Part shown: in pieces, positions 7,897 through 15,964 of the stretch
Numbering within the stretch: position 1 is the first letter of the stretch
Layout: every line of letters starts with the position of its first letter
Assembly: GCA_034180465.1 (NCBI GenBank)
Contig: JAXFOH010000069.1
Location: 1-64,000, forward strand
Reading direction: 5' to 3'
DNA: 64,000 nucleotides
Source: CAKUIA01 sp034180465
Lineage (GTDB): Bacteria; Verrucomicrobiota; Verrucomicrobiia; Opitutales; Intestinicryptomonadaceae
Notes under the pieces: generated by a model
What the model was told of the DNA's origin: nothing
Database searches by the model: none
Seen by the model: the letters and a program-made list of their open reading frames with translations, nothing else
Position numbers and translations under genes: made by a program

Positions 7897-9825
7897 ATGA
7901 AAAAGATTTTTACGATTGGCTTTGCGGTTTTTGCCGCGGCATTGTTCGCCGCAAATTCGGTAGACGAAAAATACGCCATAGCTACGGCTTCGGAGCAAAA
8001 AATTGCAGAAAACCGCTGGCTGGACGACATTGCAAAACACCCGCGCTTGCTTATGACCAAAGTCGACGAGGCCGCCATAAAAGGGGCCTTGAAAAACAAC
8101 GCGTTGTTAAAGGCATACCACGACACGCTTATAGACAAGGCAAACGAGCTTGCCCGTGCCGAGCCGCCCGCGGCAAAAATGGTAGTTTACAGACTTGCAA
8201 CATGCTACGAATACCGCTGGTCTATACCGACCCTTGCCTACGCATACAGAATTACAAAAGACAAAAAATATTTAAATGCCGCCGAAAAATATATGCTAAA
8301 GGCGGCCTCTTTTAAAAGCTGGAACCCTGGGCACTTTTTGGACGTTGCGGCAATGACAACAGGTATGGCAATAGGCTACGACTGGCTTTACTACGACCTG
8401 CCAGAATCTACTTTGGCGATTGTAGAAAAGGCCGTTTACGAAAAAGCCCTTATAATTACATACGACAAAACACACCCCGAATATTGGTGGAGATGGCTTA
8501 GCATACACAATAATTGGAACCAGGTTTGCAACGCCGGCATTTTTATGGGTGCTCTTGCATTGTTCGACAAGTATCCCGAGCTTTCGAAAAAAATAATTTT
8601 GCGCTGCTTGGATATGAATGCAAAGTCGTTCGATTTATACAAGCCCGACGGAGCATATCCCGAAGCCGCCGGCTATTGGGAGTTTGGCACGGGCTACGAA
8701 GTTTTGCTTATGCAGTCGGCAAAGACGGCCTACGGTTCGCTTTTGGGCATGGAAAAATACGGAGAAATTTTTGCCTCGGCAAAATTTATGCAGTTTTCGA
8801 CGGGAACAAGTATGCTTGCCTTTAATTACGGCGACTGCTACGACAGCGTTTTGAAAGCCCCGCAGCTTCCGCAATTTTGGTTTGCCGACAGCCTAAACGA
8901 CAACTCGCTTCTATACCAATATAAAGACTACTTTAACGATATTCAAAACGGAAAAATTAAGCCAGAGTTTAACCTTAATTTGCCCATGCTTATGAAAAGC
9001 ATTGCCGGTATAGACTGCAAAAACCTTACTCCGCCCAGACAAAAAAACTATTTTGCAAAAGGCAAACAACACCTTTTTATGGGCAGAACCAACTGGGAAA
9101 AAGACAAAGGTATTTATTTGGCGGCAAAGGGCGGCAAAGCGTCGAACTCGCACGGGCATATGGACGTTGGCTCGTTTGTGCTAGATTTCGACGGCAACCG
9201 CTTTGTGTGTGATCCCAACATTGTAGGCTACGCCGAATTGGAAAGCAGGGGAATAAAAAGACTTTTCTTTTTAGCGCAAGACAGCGAAAGATGGTCTCTT
9301 TCGTGCTACAGGGATACTTCGCATAGCTCTTTTTATTTAAAGGGCATTCAGCCCAATGTAGACGGCTTTGGAACAATGGTAGAAAAATTCGACAGTCACG
9401 GGAAAAGCGGCGCAAAGTTTGACTTGTCTAAATTGTATAATACAAAATTAAAAAATGCCTCCAGAACGGTATATATTAAAAACGAAAGAAAGGTTGAAGT
9501 TTTTGACGAGTTTGAAGCCCTGGCAAGCGAGGTTGAATATGTGTTTAACATACCTACTCAGGCAAAAGTTAAAATAGTTTCGAACTCGGTAATAGAGCTA
9601 AGTTTTGGCAACGAAAAAGTTTTTGCAAAAATTGAAAGCAATTTGCCCCATAGTGCCGAAATTTTTGAAAACAAAATTACAAATCAAAAAGATTTACCGC
9701 TTAAAGGCTATTCGTTTTGCGGCTTTACCGTTAAAGTAAAACCAAACGAAAAGGCCAAAGTTTTGGTGCAGTTTTATAAAGACAAAGGCTTTTTTAAAAA
9801 TCTTTTAAGCGAATATTGGTATTGA
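7897..9825 (+). CDS. secreted heparinase II/III-like polysaccharide lyase
   Basis: A 642-aa protein with a signal peptide (MKKIFTIGFAVFAAALFA). The N-terminal half is an alpha/alpha toroid with the family signature region WWRWLSIHNNWNQVCNAG and the conserved YPEAAGYWEFGTGYEV. The C-terminal half is beta-sandwich, beginning around a SHGHMDVGSFVLDFDG motif typical of the heparinase II/III-like domain. Family members cleave uronic-acid-containing polysaccharides (heparan, alginate, other acidic glycans) by beta-elimination in the periplasm; the substrate here is unknown. There is no clear ribosome-binding site before the ATG. A TTGACA at 7854-7859 could be part of its promoter. Confidence 0.88.
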   Translation: MKKIFTIGFAVFAAALFAANSVDEKYAIATASEQKIAENRWLDDIAKHPRLLMTKVDEAAIKGALKNNALLKAYHDTLIDKANELARAEPPAAKMVVYRLATCYEYRWSIPTLAYAYRITKDKKYLNAAEKYMLKAASFKSWNPGHFLDVAAMTTGMAIGYDWLYYDLPESTLAIVEKAVYEKALIITYDKTHPEYWWRWLSIHNNWNQVCNAGIFMGALALFDKYPELSKKIILRCLDMNAKSFDLYKPDGAYPEAAGYWEFGTGYEVLLMQSAKTAYGSLLGMEKYGEIFASAKFMQFSTGTSMLAFNYGDCYDSVLKAPQLPQFWFADSLNDNSLLYQYKDYFNDIQNGKIKPEFNLNLPMLMKSIAGIDCKNLTPPRQKNYFAKGKQHLFMGRTNWEKDKGIYLAAKGGKASNSHGHMDVGSFVLDFDGNRFVCDPNIVGYAELESRGIKRLFFLAQDSERWSLSCYRDTSHSSFYLKGIQPNVDGFGTMVEKFDSHGKSGAKFDLSKLYNTKLKNASRTVYIKNERKVEVFDEFEALASEVEYVFNIPTQAKVKIVSNSVIELSFGNEKVFAKIESNLPHSAEIFENKITNQKDLPLKGYSFCGFTVKVKPNEKAKVLVQFYKDKGFFKNLLSEYWY

Positions 9826-9883
9826 TTTTGTCAAAATGCAAAGAAGGCGCAACGTTGTGGATTGAGCCTTTTTTGTAAAAAAT

Positions 9884-10381
9884 TTAGCGCAGTTTTTTGC
9901 GCATTATATAGTCGTTCATATAAAAGCCGCCGCCTATGTCGAAGTCGCCGCTTTCGGCAATGTGCATGCCCATTTTTTTGTAGAATTCCCGCGCCTTGTT
10001 GTGGCGATTTACGTTTAGCTCTACAACACATTCGCCGCTGCATTGGCTTAGGGCGTAGCTTTGCGCCTTTTCAAAAAGAATTTTGCCAAAGCCTTTTCCG
10101 CGGTATTCTTTTAACAGGTATATTTTTTGCAGGTGAAAAAGGTGTTCGCCCTGCTTTTCTACCGAAACATAGCCGCAGGGATTTTTGCCGTCAAAAGCTA
10201 TAAAGAAAACGTGCCCGCCTTGTAGCTGTTTTGCGAGGGATTCGTCGGAATACATCATATCCAGCATATACACCGTCTGCTCTGGCGAAAGTATGCTTTT
10301 GTAGGCGTCGCTAAAGGCGGGCTTTGCAACCGATTGTATTGTTTTAATGTCCTCTATAGTTGCGGTTTTAAATGTAAGCAT
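9884..10381 (-). CDS. GNAT-family N-acetyltransferase
   Basis: A 165-aa cytoplasmic protein with the GNAT fold. Motif A with the acetyl-CoA pyrophosphate loop RGKGFGK lies at 94-100, followed by the NVNRHNKAREFYKKMGM motif B region. It transfers an acetyl group from acetyl-CoA to an amine acceptor that cannot be predicted. It lies 3 nt downstream of the DUF2147 lipoprotein gene, so the two are probably one transcription unit. Confidence 0.9.
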   Translation of the reverse strand: MLTFKTATIEDIKTIQSVAKPAFSDAYKSILSPEQTVYMLDMMYSDESLAKQLQGGHVFFIAFDGKNPCGYVSVEKQGEHLFHLQKIYLLKEYRGKGFGKILFEKAQSYALSQCSGECVVELNVNRHNKAREFYKKMGMHIAESGDFDIGGGFYMNDYIMRKKLR

Positions 10382-10384
10382 TTT

Positions 10385-10945
10385 TTATTTTTCGAAAATT
10401 TTTGGGCTTAATTTCGATGGGTTGACTTTGGCTGATTCGGGAATACTTTCGGGCTTATGCCAGTCCATATTTTCGCCGAATATCCAAAGCTCGCCGCGCA
10501 CTATAAGGTTTTGCGTGGCCTCGTCGTACCAAACTTGGCAGTTGTATATTTTGCCCGAATCTGGGTCTATTATATGTCCGTTTGAATATTTTTTGCCGTC
10601 GAATTTTAGGCCCCAAATCATATCAAAATCGCACATTTTGGGGTTGCCCGTTATGCCTTTTGCCCTCTGCGTGCAGTTGGCTATTGTGTCGGTAAGCCTG
10701 CCGGAATCGTCGTAAACGGCAACCATCCTATAATAGTAAACGCCGTCTTTTTTATAGCCTATAACAATGGCATCGGGCTTTTTTGTGTCGGGGTCTGGAA
10801 TTGTCCAATAACCTGTTATGCTAGCGGCGTTGGCATCTATTTCGGGTTTTTGCTCTGCAGGGGCGTTTGCTTGTTTTGTAGCGTTGCACGAAGCCGTAAG
10901 CACTGCAAATATTGCCGCAATAAAAATTTGTAGAATGCGAATCAT
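10385..10945 (-). CDS. DUF2147-domain lipoprotein
   Basis: The ATG at 10943-10945 is chosen because it begins a signal peptide with a lipobox-like LTASC (candidate lipidated Cys20). An upstream in-frame start would add 15 residues before the signal peptide. The mature region matches the DUF2147 pattern: GYWTIPDP near the start, DFDMIWGLKFDGKKYSNG, then HIIDPDSGKIYNCQ and LIVRGELW. The function of DUF2147 proteins is unknown. This one is likely anchored in the periplasm. Its stop is 3 nt before the GNAT start. Confidence 0.8.
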   Translation of the reverse strand: MIRILQIFIAAIFAVLTASCNATKQANAPAEQKPEIDANAASITGYWTIPDPDTKKPDAIVIGYKKDGVYYYRMVAVYDDSGRLTDTIANCTQRAKGITGNPKMCDFDMIWGLKFDGKKYSNGHIIDPDSGKIYNCQVWYDEATQNLIVRGELWIFGENMDWHKPESIPESAKVNPSKLSPKIFEK

Positions 10946-11059
10946 AACAAATGAGATATTAGCCCCCTTGGTGGGTGCTTGGTCAAACATAAAACAAACC
11001 TAATTTTGCCATGGACAACAACAGCATAAAAAATAATTTCAAAAAATTTATTTTTTGTA

Positions 11060-11087
11060 TTGACTAAACAAAACGAATATGGAGAAT
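11060..11087 (+). promoter_or_regulatory. candidate sigma70-type promoter of tRNA-Phe
   Basis: TTGACT (11060-11065, 5 of 6 consensus bases) and GAGAAT (11082-11087, 4 of 6) are separated by 16 bp, and the tRNA begins 22 bp downstream. The position and the -35 match support it; the -10 is weak. Confidence 0.45.
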
Positions 11088-11109
11088 GGGCAACTTTAAC
11101 TGAGAGAAC

Positions 11110-11185
11110 GGTTAGGTAGCTCAGTCGGTAGAGCGGAGGACTGAAAATCCTTGTGTCGGCGGTTCGATTCCGCCCCTGACCACCA
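11110..11185 (+). tRNA. tRNA-Phe (anticodon GAA)
   Basis: A 76-nt cloverleaf. The acceptor stem GGTTAGG pairs with CCTGACC (one G-T pair). The D-arm is GCTC/GAGC, the anticodon loop is CTGAAAA with anticodon GAA, the T-arm has GGTTCGATTCC, discriminator A follows, and the 3' CCA is encoded. It reads phenylalanine codons. Confidence 0.97.
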
Positions 11186-11197
11186 TCTCGGGTTTTG

Positions 11198-11230
11198 CCG
11201 CGAGCATAATTTTGTGTTTGCGGTTTTTTT
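11198..11230 (+). terminator. weak terminator-like hairpin after tRNA-Phe
   Basis: A short CCGC/GCGG stem with an 18-nt loop is followed directly by seven T. The hairpin is weak, but the position after the tRNA and the T-run fit a terminator. Confidence 0.35.
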
Positions 11231-11260
11231 GTGCCCGTGTTTCTATGGCTGACATAACAT

Positions 11261-12061
11261 ATGCCTTCCTATAATTTCGACAGAGATTTAATGAACACCA
11301 GTTTGGTTCTGACTATTTGCGCAGATTCGCACAAATATGCCGAAAGCGCGGCGCAAGCAGCCTTCTTTCTGTCCGAGCGCATAGAAGAGCAAATTAGTAT
11401 GTATAAGGCGGGGTCCGACGTTTATGCGATAAACAACGCAAAAGTTGGCGATTTTGTGAGATTGGGCGAATATTCCACCGAATGCCTTGCGCTTTCGGGG
11501 CAAGTATACGAAAAAACTTTGGGGGCGGTAGACGTTTGTATGGGGCAATTTTTTACAAACGCCAAAAACCAGACGAAATACGAAAAACCTTCTAGAATTG
11601 CCCTTAGGATAGACGACTATAACTTTATTGCTCAGAAAACAAGCGAGGGCTGTTTGGATTTTGGCGCGGTGGGCAAGGGCTATGCGGTAGACAAAATTGC
11701 AGAACTTTTAAAAGACGAGTGGTCTATAGAAAACGCGCTTATAGATTTTGGCTCTAGCACAATGCTGGCCATAGGGGCATGCGAAGGATTTGACGGCTGG
11801 AAAGTTCTTTTAAATGGCGAAGACAAAAACTTTGTTTTAAAAGACGGTCAAGCTTTGGCGGGTTCGGGAATTAGGGTGCAAGGGCACCATATTATAGACC
11901 CCTTGGCAGGTTGTGCCGCGAAAAAAGACGCCGAATTTATATATGCTGTTGCTTCGTCGGGCTTTTTGGCCGACGCATTTTCCACCGCCTTTATGATTTT
12001 AGACGATTCGGATATAGACTATGTTTGCAAGGCAAATGCGGTAAAATGCATAAAAGTTTAA
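11261..12061 (+). CDS. ApbE-like FAD:protein FMN transferase, no signal peptide
   Basis: A 266-aa protein resembling ApbE. The N-terminal MNTSLVLTI region and a GSDVYAINNA segment are followed by the flavin/metal-site motif LDFGAVGKGYAVDK, ALIDFGSS, GHHIIDPLAG and the C-terminal ADAFSTAFMIL. ApbE enzymes attach FMN covalently to a threonine in flavoproteins such as NqrB/NqrC, RnfD/RnfG and fumarate reductases. Most are exported; this one begins without a signal peptide or lipobox, so it looks cytoplasmic or has an unrecognised start. It is shorter than typical ApbE (about 320-350 aa). No target flavoprotein is nearby. An alternative start is ATG at 11291. Confidence 0.8.
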   Translation: MPSYNFDRDLMNTSLVLTICADSHKYAESAAQAAFFLSERIEEQISMYKAGSDVYAINNAKVGDFVRLGEYSTECLALSGQVYEKTLGAVDVCMGQFFTNAKNQTKYEKPSRIALRIDDYNFIAQKTSEGCLDFGAVGKGYAVDKIAELLKDEWSIENALIDFGSSTMLAIGACEGFDGWKVLLNGEDKNFVLKDGQALAGSGIRVQGHHIIDPLAGCAAKKDAEFIYAVASSGFLADAFSTAFMILDDSDIDYVCKANAVKCIKV

Positions 12062-12068
12062 ATTTCGC

Positions 12069-12097
12069 TTGACAATACGGTCTAAAAGATAAGACAA
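12069..12097 (+). promoter_or_regulatory. possible promoter region of the outer-membrane barrel gene
   Basis: A TTGACA -35 hexamer (12069-12074) is followed at the usual distance only by poor -10 matches. If used, the transcript would carry an AT-rich leader of roughly 80 nt before the ATG at 12179. A second, closer -10-like CATAAT lies at 12146-12151. Confidence 0.3.
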
Positions 12098-12178
12098 TAA
12101 TTAACGATTTAACAAAGCTTTAACAATACTTTTATCAATAGATTTCATAATAACAATAACCTTAAAGGGAATTATCGA

Positions 12179-13366
12179 ATGAAAAAAATAGCAATGTATA
12201 TGGCCGTATTAGGCTTGGCGGCGTCCGCAAATGCGGCTCCTCTCGTAACTATCGGCGATGAAGTAGACGTCTTTTTTAAAGGCGCAGTAATCGGCAAGTG
12301 GGATAGCAACGTATATCTTGGCACAGGTGCTGCAAATAGCCCCAAGGTGGACGATTATATTTTGACCGTTCGTTTGGGTGCCGAATTGGACTACGGCAAA
12401 AACAGCAAGGTTAAGGCTAACATAAAGTTCTTTGAAGACATCAACCGCTATTCGAATTTGTCGCACTTGAACAACGAGTTGGCAAACGTAATTGCAAAAG
12501 TTAGCTATGTAGACGAACGCTACCGCGGCGATGCAGACTTTTCGTACAGACAGATGCAACAAAATAACGCCACCATGTTGGGCGCAGGCAGAAGCCTTGG
12601 TGACCAGGTTCGCTACGACACCTACAATGCCGGTTTAATGAACACCTACTTGTTCACCGACAAAATTACCGGCGAATTGTCCATCAGGTACTATCGTCAG
12701 CACTTCCTTGAATACGCAAACATATATTCCGACAACAACTGCATTTCCGTTCCCTTGAACATTCTCTATCAGGTAACCGAAAAGATCAATGCAGGTCTTT
12801 CCTACCAGTATCGCAGAACAACATTTTCGGGTGGCGATCCGTGGTCGGCTATGTATGGCGACGCTCGTGACGACCACTTTATCGGTGTAAACGTTCGTGG
12901 CGAAATCTTCGAAAAGTTGACGGGTTCCGTATACTTTGGCGCAACTCACCGCCAGTTAGACAATGCAATTATTCTCGATAATTCGAACGACTGGAACTTT
13001 ACAATGAATGCCAACTTGGCATATCAGGCAACCGAAAAGTTGGTAGCAACTCTCGACTTCTACAGAGACTACAACAGCGGTTCATCTCGTCAGAACATTG
13101 TAAACACAGGTGTTGTTTTGGGGTCTCGCTACGCAATAACCGAATTTGTTTCGGCAAATGCTTCGTTAAGATACGAAAACTCGAAGTATGAATCGTATGG
13201 CGATCGTACAGACGACGAATATTCTCTAAGCATGGGCTTGACATACACTCCCTGCAAATACATCACAGTTGGCACACGCTACAGCTACTATATGAACTCT
13301 TCTTCGGTAGCGACAGCAACATATAATCGCCACTTGGTATCGTTGGACGTTTCGGTTAAATACTAA
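12179..13366 (+). CDS. outer-membrane beta-barrel protein
   Basis: A 395-aa protein with a clean signal peptide ending ASANA. The mature protein is a series of amphipathic strands with alternating hydrophobic residues and tyrosine/aspartate turns (for example GELSIRYYRQHF, AGLSYQYRRTTF, TVGTRYSYYM). It ends LVSLDVSVKY, with an aromatic C-terminal residue as needed for BAM-mediated outer-membrane insertion. About 16 strands seem possible. It resembles the porin-like beta-barrel families common in Verrucomicrobiota. The substrate is unknown. It uses more C-ending codons (TTC, GAC) than neighbouring genes, which suggests high expression. A ribosome-binding site AAAGGGA precedes the ATG and a strong terminator follows. 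Confidence 0.88.
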   Translation: MKKIAMYMAVLGLAASANAAPLVTIGDEVDVFFKGAVIGKWDSNVYLGTGAANSPKVDDYILTVRLGAELDYGKNSKVKANIKFFEDINRYSNLSHLNNELANVIAKVSYVDERYRGDADFSYRQMQQNNATMLGAGRSLGDQVRYDTYNAGLMNTYLFTDKITGELSIRYYRQHFLEYANIYSDNNCISVPLNILYQVTEKINAGLSYQYRRTTFSGGDPWSAMYGDARDDHFIGVNVRGEIFEKLTGSVYFGATHRQLDNAIILDNSNDWNFTMNANLAYQATEKLVATLDFYRDYNSGSSRQNIVNTGVVLGSRYAITEFVSANASLRYENSKYESYGDRTDDEYSLSMGLTYTPCKYITVGTRYSYYMNSSSVATATYNRHLVSLDVSVKY

Positions 13367-13387
13367 TTTAAAAAAACGCTTCGCAAA

Positions 13388-13417
13388 AAAAGCCCGATTG
13401 GAAAATCGGGCTTTTTT
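13388..13417 (+). terminator. strong intrinsic terminator of the outer-membrane barrel gene
   Basis: AGCCCGATT pairs perfectly with AATCGGGCT (9 bp, GGAA loop), followed by TTTTTT and preceded by an A-run. It lies about 20 nt after the stop codon of the barrel gene. Confidence 0.92.
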
Positions 13418-13775
13418 GTTGTCTATATTAAAAGGGTGGTTTTTTTTGAGTGTATGGTTTTTTAGCGCAGTTGTGTGCCTGCAGTCTATGGGCTCTCTTG
13501 GGGGAGTGTTAAGGGTTGCGCTGTTGGTAGGTTGTTTGTTTTTTGAAGACAGAGTGTGTTTTTAGGGAAGATTGTTTTTTATAGCGAGCGTGTTTTGTGC
13601 GTTCTGCAGAGTTTTGTTTTTGCGTTTAATGTGCATATTTTGTGCTGTATATTTATTTTATGAGTTTTATTGTATAGCGAGTCATATATTAGCTTGCTTT
13701 TAAAATGCCGATATTTTTAGCCTTACGAATTTTGGCTTTGCATTTGCTTTTTTAAGTTATTAGTTTTCAGAGCAA
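13418..13775. other. G/T-skewed gene-free gap
   Basis: This 358-bp stretch has long T-runs and GT-rich tracts on the plus strand, with few C. I see no convincing gene in it. A 9-bp direct repeat TATAGCGAG occurs at 13580-13588 and 13673-13681. The right part is AT-rich and presumably contains the promoter of the GH50-like gene, but no clear hexamer pair stands out. Confidence 0.5.
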
Positions 13776-15905
13776 ATGAAGATTATCTATACATTGTTTC
13801 TTTTTGTAAGTGCGGTATGTTTTGCCGGCAATATAGAGCGCGTGCTTTTCGACGATTTTGAAAACTATAAAACATCTAAACTGTTTGAGCGCGGCAATTT
13901 TGCAAACGCCAAAAAAGAGAAAGTTAGCGGCAAAAACGCCTTGGAAGGTTCTACGTCGCTTAGGCTAAACACGCTTGGGCAAAGCGGCTGGCCCGTAGCA
14001 GTTAATATGTTTAAAGACGGTTTGCCGTCTGGCTATGTCTACAGATTTTCGTTTAAATATAGGGTGGAAAAATTGGGGATAAAAAACGGCTGCAATTTTC
14101 TTGTTGTAGACGGCATAACCGAAAGCGGCGAAAATAAAAGGCTTTGCACAAAAATTTTTGGCACAGCCGAAAACGAAGAACTTTCGATAAATGCGGCGGT
14201 TGCCGTCCCAAAGGAGTTTATAAAGGCAAATGTTTCGATAACTTCTATGGAATCTGCCAAAATCGTAATAGATAATTTGTCGGTGGACCGCATAAAGTTA
14301 GCTGCCGACAGTATTTTACTTAAGCCTGATTGTTTTAGGGCAATGAAAGTGCTGCCTAACTCTCCGGATTTTTTGGCCCATAATATGGATTTGGCGCAAC
14401 TGCAAAGCGGTAAATTTTTGCCTTTTGTAGATAAATACGGGCAATTTAAGCATGGCAACTGGAACGGTAAGATTTTGGAAGGCAAGCAACTAAAACAAGC
14501 CGCAAGTTCCGAAAGCAGTTTATATGCTAAATGGATTGCTCAAAGCCTGTATAAATTCGACGAATTTTTTGGCGTTATAAACGGCAAAAACCATGGAAAA
14601 TCGAAACATTTTAGAGCCGAAAAAATAAACGGAAAATGGTTTTTTATAACGCCCAAAGGCAATTTGTTTTGGTCGTTGGGCGTAGACTGCGTAGGGGCTA
14701 ATGTATCTAGCCCCATAGAAAATAGGGAAGCGTATTTCGAGGATATTTCCGACGAAAAATATATTTATACCGCCCATTGGGGAATGGGTGAATACGCAGC
14801 CCCTCACCAGGAGTTTAGCTTTTACGACAAAAATTTTGCCATAAAATACGGTGATTGCTCGAAGGCAAAAAAAGCGGCTGTTGCAAGAAAAAGGTTTATG
14901 GCTTGGAATATGAATACCTTTGGCGCGTGGAGCTGCTACGAAACCGCCCAAAAGGCGAAAATGCCGTATGCTTTAATACTTAGCACTACGGCGGGCTCGG
15001 TTTTGGAAACAAACGTAGAGCTAACAGGCTATTGGTCGAAGCCGCGCGACTTTTTTGACAAGGAATTTGAAAAGGCGGTTTTTGACGAATGTAAAAACAA
15101 TGCCGCATTAATGAAAAATCCCTATTGCTTGGGCGTGTTTTTCGACAACGAGTTGCCTTGGCAGTCGCAAGAGCTTTTGCTGCCTAAGGCGGTGCTAGGG
15201 TGTCCCAAAACACAGCCCGCAAAAATTGCCTTTAAGGGGTTTTTAAAGGGAAAATATGCCGCAATTTCGGCGTTGAACAAAGCGTGGGCTGCAACCTATA
15301 AAAACTGGAACAGCTTTTTGACTGAACGTGATTTTGTGCCTAAAACAAAGGTTTCGCAAAGCGATTTATTAGCGTTTGAAAGTATTTTTTACGACAAATA
15401 TTTCGAGGTTTGCAAGGCCGCTATAAAGGCGCAAGACCCGCAGGTTTTATATATGGGCTGCCGATTTGCCTACGATGCCAAATGGGTAAACGATGCCGTT
15501 ATAATGTCGGCCGCAAAATATTGTGATGTTGTAAGCTTTAATTTATACCGCAAAAGTGTGGCAGATTTTGCGTTGCCCAAGGGCAGCCCCGACAAACCCG
15601 TGATTATCGGTGAATTTCATTTTGGTTCCGCCGATTGCGGGGTTTTTGGCGGTGGGTTGGTTGAAGCCTCTTCCTTAAAGGACTGTGCAAAAATGCTGGA
15701 AAACTATTTGAAAAGCGCGCTGCAAAACCCTCAAATTGTGGGAGCGCATTGGTTTCAGTATGTAAACGAGCCCGTTAGCGGCAGAAGCGACGGCGAAAAC
15801 TACAATATTGGCTTAGTTGATATTTGCGATGCGCCGAAAAACGAATTGACATATGTCTTTAAGCAAATAGGCGAAAAAATGTATAATGTGCGTTTGGCAA
15901 AGTAG
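13776..15905 (+). CDS. secreted GH50-like (beta-agarase-type) glycoside hydrolase
   Basis: A 709-aa protein with a short signal peptide (MKIIYTLFLFVSAVCFA). Residues about 20-175 look like a carbohydrate-binding beta-sandwich; about 280-709 form a TIM barrel. Candidate catalytic residues match the GH50 layout: acid/base Glu459 in FFDNELPW and nucleophile Glu613 in IGEFHFG. GH50 enzymes cleave beta-1,4 bonds in agarose/neoagaro-oligosaccharides. No other agar or carrageenan gene is nearby, so the true substrate may be another galactan. No ribosome-binding site is visible before the ATG. It is followed by a hairpin shared with the convergent aldolase gene. Confidence 0.75.
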   Translation: MKIIYTLFLFVSAVCFAGNIERVLFDDFENYKTSKLFERGNFANAKKEKVSGKNALEGSTSLRLNTLGQSGWPVAVNMFKDGLPSGYVYRFSFKYRVEKLGIKNGCNFLVVDGITESGENKRLCTKIFGTAENEELSINAAVAVPKEFIKANVSITSMESAKIVIDNLSVDRIKLAADSILLKPDCFRAMKVLPNSPDFLAHNMDLAQLQSGKFLPFVDKYGQFKHGNWNGKILEGKQLKQAASSESSLYAKWIAQSLYKFDEFFGVINGKNHGKSKHFRAEKINGKWFFITPKGNLFWSLGVDCVGANVSSPIENREAYFEDISDEKYIYTAHWGMGEYAAPHQEFSFYDKNFAIKYGDCSKAKKAAVARKRFMAWNMNTFGAWSCYETAQKAKMPYALILSTTAGSVLETNVELTGYWSKPRDFFDKEFEKAVFDECKNNAALMKNPYCLGVFFDNELPWQSQELLLPKAVLGCPKTQPAKIAFKGFLKGKYAAISALNKAWAATYKNWNSFLTERDFVPKTKVSQSDLLAFESIFYDKYFEVCKAAIKAQDPQVLYMGCRFAYDAKWVNDAVIMSAAKYCDVVSFNLYRKSVADFALPKGSPDKPVIIGEFHFGSADCGVFGGGLVEASSLKDCAKMLENYLKSALQNPQIVGAHWFQYVNEPVSGRSDGENYNIGLVDICDAPKNELTYVFKQIGEKMYNVRLAK

Positions 15906-15933
15906 AGTAAAAGAATTTTGTTTTATGCGCAAA

Positions 15934-15957
15934 AAAGCCCCGCAATTGCGGGGCTTT
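15934..15957. terminator. intrinsic terminator between convergent genes
   Basis: AAAGCCCCGC and GCGGGGCTTT form a perfect 10-bp stem with an AATT loop. The A-run on its left makes it a strong terminator for the minus-strand aldolase gene. On plus the T-tract is short, so termination of the GH50-like gene may be weaker. Confidence 0.88.
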
Positions 15958-15964
15958 GTGTTTG

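Noticed and set aside
11110..11185. tRNA-Phe as an integration site for a mobile element
   Set aside because: There is no integrase, no repeat of the tRNA 3' end and no change in gene style downstream.
13446..13565. A short hydrophobic ORF in the G/T-rich gap after the outer-membrane barrel terminator
   Set aside because: Any G/T-rich DNA encodes Leu, Val, Phe, Cys and Trp, so the hydrophobicity is compositional. There is no ribosome-binding site or normal start.
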